A DNA stretch of 64,000 nt from Algoriphagus vanfongensis DSM 17529. Lineage in GTDB: Bacteria > Bacteroidota > Bacteroidia > Cytophagales > Cyclobacteriaceae. The stretch's first letter is position 1; the number at the start of each line of letters is the position of its first letter. This document shows positions 62,419 to 64,000 of this stretch, one piece after another. The position numbers and the translations under genes are program-made. The DNA lies in assembly GCF_000429465.1 (NCBI RefSeq), contig NZ_AUBX01000015.1, positions 62,001 through 126,000 on the forward strand, given 5' to 3'. The notes under the pieces are model-generated. The model was not told where the DNA came from. It worked only from the letters and a program-made list of their open reading frames with translations, and ran no database searches.

Positions 62419-63438
62419 ATGGCAAAGAGAACTGCAGCGACCAAGTCTAAGGTAAAATATTCGAAAGAAACGTACGCATACTGGTACGAAAGCATGCTCT
62501 TGATGAGACGCTTCGAAGAAAAAGCCGGGCAACTTTATGGTCAGCAAAAAATCAGAGGTTTCTGTCACCTTTATATTGGCCAAGAAGCTTGTGCTTCTGG
62601 CTCCATTTCAGCATTGACAGGAGATGATAAGTGGATCACCGCTTACAGATGTCATGCCCATCCACTCGGATTAGGTACTGATCCAGGAGCTGTGATGGCA
62701 GAGCTTTTCGGCAAAGCTACGGGCACTACTAAAGGAAAAGGTGGCTCCATGCACATCTTTGACAAAGAGAGAAACTTTATCGGTGGTCACGGAATCGTCG
62801 GAGCTCAAGTACCGATGGGATTGGGATTGGGCTTTGCTGAGAAATTTAAAGGCACAAAAAACCTAGCCATCTGCTACATGGGTGATGGTGCAGTGCGTCA
62901 GGGAGCTGTCCACGAGGCTTTCAACTTGGCCATGCTATACAAAACCCCTGTAATTTTCGTCATCGAAAACAATGGCTACGCAATGGGTACATCAGTAGCC
63001 CGTACTTCCAATGTCACTGAGCTTTACCAAATCGGTGAATCCTATGACATGCCTTCTTTCCCAGTGGATGGAATGGACGTAGAGGCGGTTCACGAAGCAG
63101 TATCTGAAGCCGCAGAGAGAGCTAGAAAAGGAGACGGTCCTACTTTGCTGGAATTCAGAACCTACAGATACAAGGGACACTCCATGTCTGATCCTCAGAA
63201 ATACAGAACCAAAGAAGAGGTAGAGGAATACAAGAAGAAGGATCCTATTGAGCAAGTACTCCAAACCATCCAAGACAATAAAATCCTTACCCAAGAGGAA
63301 ATCGATCAGATCATTGCCAAAGTGAAAAAACAAGTAGCCGATGCAGTGAAATTCGCAGAAGAATCCCCTTGGCCGGACGGTCAGGATGCCTTCCAGGATG
63401 TATATGTCCAGGAAGACTACCCTTTCGTGATGGAATAA
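62419..63438 (+). CDS. pdhA: Pyruvate dehydrogenase E1 component, alpha subunit
   Basis: 339 aa from the ATG at 62419 (MAKRTAATKSK); the frame is open further up from a TTG that lies in the promoter. Thiamine-diphosphate-dependent decarboxylation of pyruvate, feeding acetyl-CoA synthesis. Motifs: YIGQEACASGSISAL, TTKGKGGSMHIFD, the ThDP motif GDGAVRQGAVHEAFNLA ending in VIENN, and the loop YRYKGHSMSDP, which includes the phosphorylatable Ser position of mammalian E1. The beta subunit and E2 do not follow; a terminator does. Confidence 0.94.
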   Translation: MAKRTAATKSKVKYSKETYAYWYESMLLMRRFEEKAGQLYGQQKIRGFCHLYIGQEACASGSISALTGDDKWITAYRCHAHPLGLGTDPGAVMAELFGKATGTTKGKGGSMHIFDKERNFIGGHGIVGAQVPMGLGLGFAEKFKGTKNLAICYMGDGAVRQGAVHEAFNLAMLYKTPVIFVIENNGYAMGTSVARTSNVTELYQIGESYDMPSFPVDGMDVEAVHEAVSEAAERARKGDGPTLLEFRTYRYKGHSMSDPQKYRTKEEVEEYKKKDPIEQVLQTIQDNKILTQEEIDQIIAKVKKQVADAVKFAEESPWPDGQDAFQDVYVQEDYPFVME

Positions 63439-63455
63439 TAGAAAACTCAAAGTCC

Positions 63456-63492
63456 AAAAGCCGTGATACCCATTTGGTTTCATGGCTTTTTT
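63456..63492 (+). terminator. Terminator of pdhA
   Basis: 11-bp stem AAAAGCCGTGA/TCATGGCTTTT (one G-T wobble) with a 13-nt loop, followed by TT. Confidence 0.8.
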
Positions 63493-63500
63493 AGTGAGCT

Positions 63501-63529
63501 TTGTGGAATAGATAAAAAACGTATATTTG
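63501..63529 (+). promoter_or_regulatory. Promoter for the TPR membrane protein
   Basis: TTG (63501-63503), 18 nt, TATATTTG (63522-63529): full match to the Bacteroidota consensus, 19 nt before the start codon. Confidence 0.65.
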
Positions 63530-63548
63530 CGCCTGAAATTTGAGTAAC

Positions 63549-64000
63549 ATGGCAACGAAACAATCTAAAAAAGTACATCCTGACCATCACAATGACTTGT
63601 TGGAAGATCCAGCAGCAATGGCAGACAGCCTAGGTCGAGGAGAAGCTTTTTTGAAAAAAAATAGTAAAGTATTAGGCGGAGTATTGATCGCAGCGGTGAT
63701 TTTGATAGGAGGTATTCTCTTCTTCCAAATCAACAATGCAAATCAAAACGAAGAAGCTCAAGAGGAAATGTTTCAGGCAGTCTACTTCTACGAGCAAGAC
63801 AGCTTGGATTTTGCCCTGAATGGAGACGGTATCAATGCAGGCCTTTTGCAGATCGTAGAAGAATATCCAAGAACTGACGCAGCCAATCTGGCCAACTTCT
63901 ATATCGGATCTATTTACCTTTCTGAAAGAAACTTCTCTGATGCGATTACCTACTTGGAGCAGTTTTCTTCTGACGATTACCTAGTGCAGGCGAAAGCAGC
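63549..64000 (+). CDS. Membrane-anchored TPR protein (YfgM-like), 5' part
   Basis: Open frame from the ATG at 63549 to the window end (about 150 residues, 3' end missing). A charged N-terminus of ~35 residues, one membrane helix (VLGGVLIAAVILIGGILFF, about 42-60), then tetratricopeptide-like helices with TDAANLANFYIGSIYLSER and NFSDAITYLEQFSSDD. This layout matches the YfgM/BamD-like single-pass TPR proteins that act near the Sec translocon or as envelope chaperones. Function beyond this is inference. Confidence 0.82.
   Translation, partial: MATKQSKKVHPDHHNDLLEDPAAMADSLGRGEAFLKKNSKVLGGVLIAAVILIGGILFFQINNANQNEEAQEEMFQAVYFYEQDSLDFALNGDGINAGLLQIVEEYPRTDAANLANFYIGSIYLSERNFSDAITYLEQFSSDDYLVQAKA

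Overview
The window is chromosomal DNA from a member of the phylum Bacteroidota, most likely a pigmented marine or freshwater member of the Cyclobacteriaceae (Algoriphagus-like). The evidence is a SusC/SusD pair, a secreted protein with a type IX secretion (T9SS) C-terminal sorting domain, DUF4270 and BatD proteins, a bacterial geranylgeranylglyceryl phosphate synthase, a carotenoid desaturase fragment, and promoters of the Bacteroidota type (TTG, 17-20 nt, TAnnTTTG). The genus is inference. I see no rRNA, tRNA, CRISPR array, insertion sequence, integrase or prophage. About 60 genes are packed tightly, with many 1-nt stop/start overlaps.

Layout. 0-8 kb: the end of a carotenoid desaturase, a gap filled by two diverged copies of a long direct repeat, recX, then tpiA-prmA-small membrane protein and the tight run recJ-lptB-GH3, followed by csaA and a small secreted protein. 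8-22 kb (minus strand): a HisA-like protein that lacks a key catalytic Asp, then a seven-gene operon reading susC, susD, a VCBS/ASPIC lipoprotein, a cysteine-less SUMF1/FGE-like protein, a Tat-exported Gfo/Idh/MocA oxidoreductase, a Tat-exported hydroxypyruvate-isomerase-like TIM barrel and a Ycf48-like lipoprotein. This operon has no glycoside hydrolase and looks like a system for taking up and oxidising a small sugar-like compound; its substrate cannot be read from the sequence. 22-32 kb: a lipoprotein, a large T9SS-exported Ycf48-like protein, an acetyltransferase, an SGNH hydrolase with prfA, glmS, DUF4270, and a protein that is only the N-terminal half of a glycogen synthase.

32-45 kb is mostly housekeeping: panC-panD-LPG-synthase-like flippase-YugP protease, acyl-CoA dehydrogenase, an AraC regulator, a convergent set (GGGP synthase and two small membrane proteins), a YkgJ cysteine-cluster protein, a LOG protein with a lytic transglycosylase, guaB, coaX and an M23 peptidase. 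45-50 kb: a threonine dehydratase-like enzyme, then a minus-strand cluster of an unrecognised small acidic protein, an unrecognised multi-pass membrane protein, a NarL-type histidine kinase and response regulator, and a Gfo/Idh/MocA oxidoreductase, joined with 0 to 37 nt spacing. 50-54 kb: cytochrome c maturation genes ccmC-ccmD-like-ccmE-ccmF, in which CcmE carries CxxxY in place of HxxxY. 54-60 kb: batD-aroC-dicarboxylate symporter, and glnK-amtB with an unusual PII T-loop. 60-64 kb: a sugar nucleotidyltransferase, recF, pdhA and the start of a TPR membrane protein.

The best candidates for new biology are the seven-gene SusCD oxidoreductase operon, the four- or five-gene signalling cluster at 46.4-50.0 kb, the HisA homologue with Trp in the catalytic position, and the GT5-only glycogen synthase homologue fused by a 74-nt reading-frame overlap to a DUF4270 lipoprotein gene.
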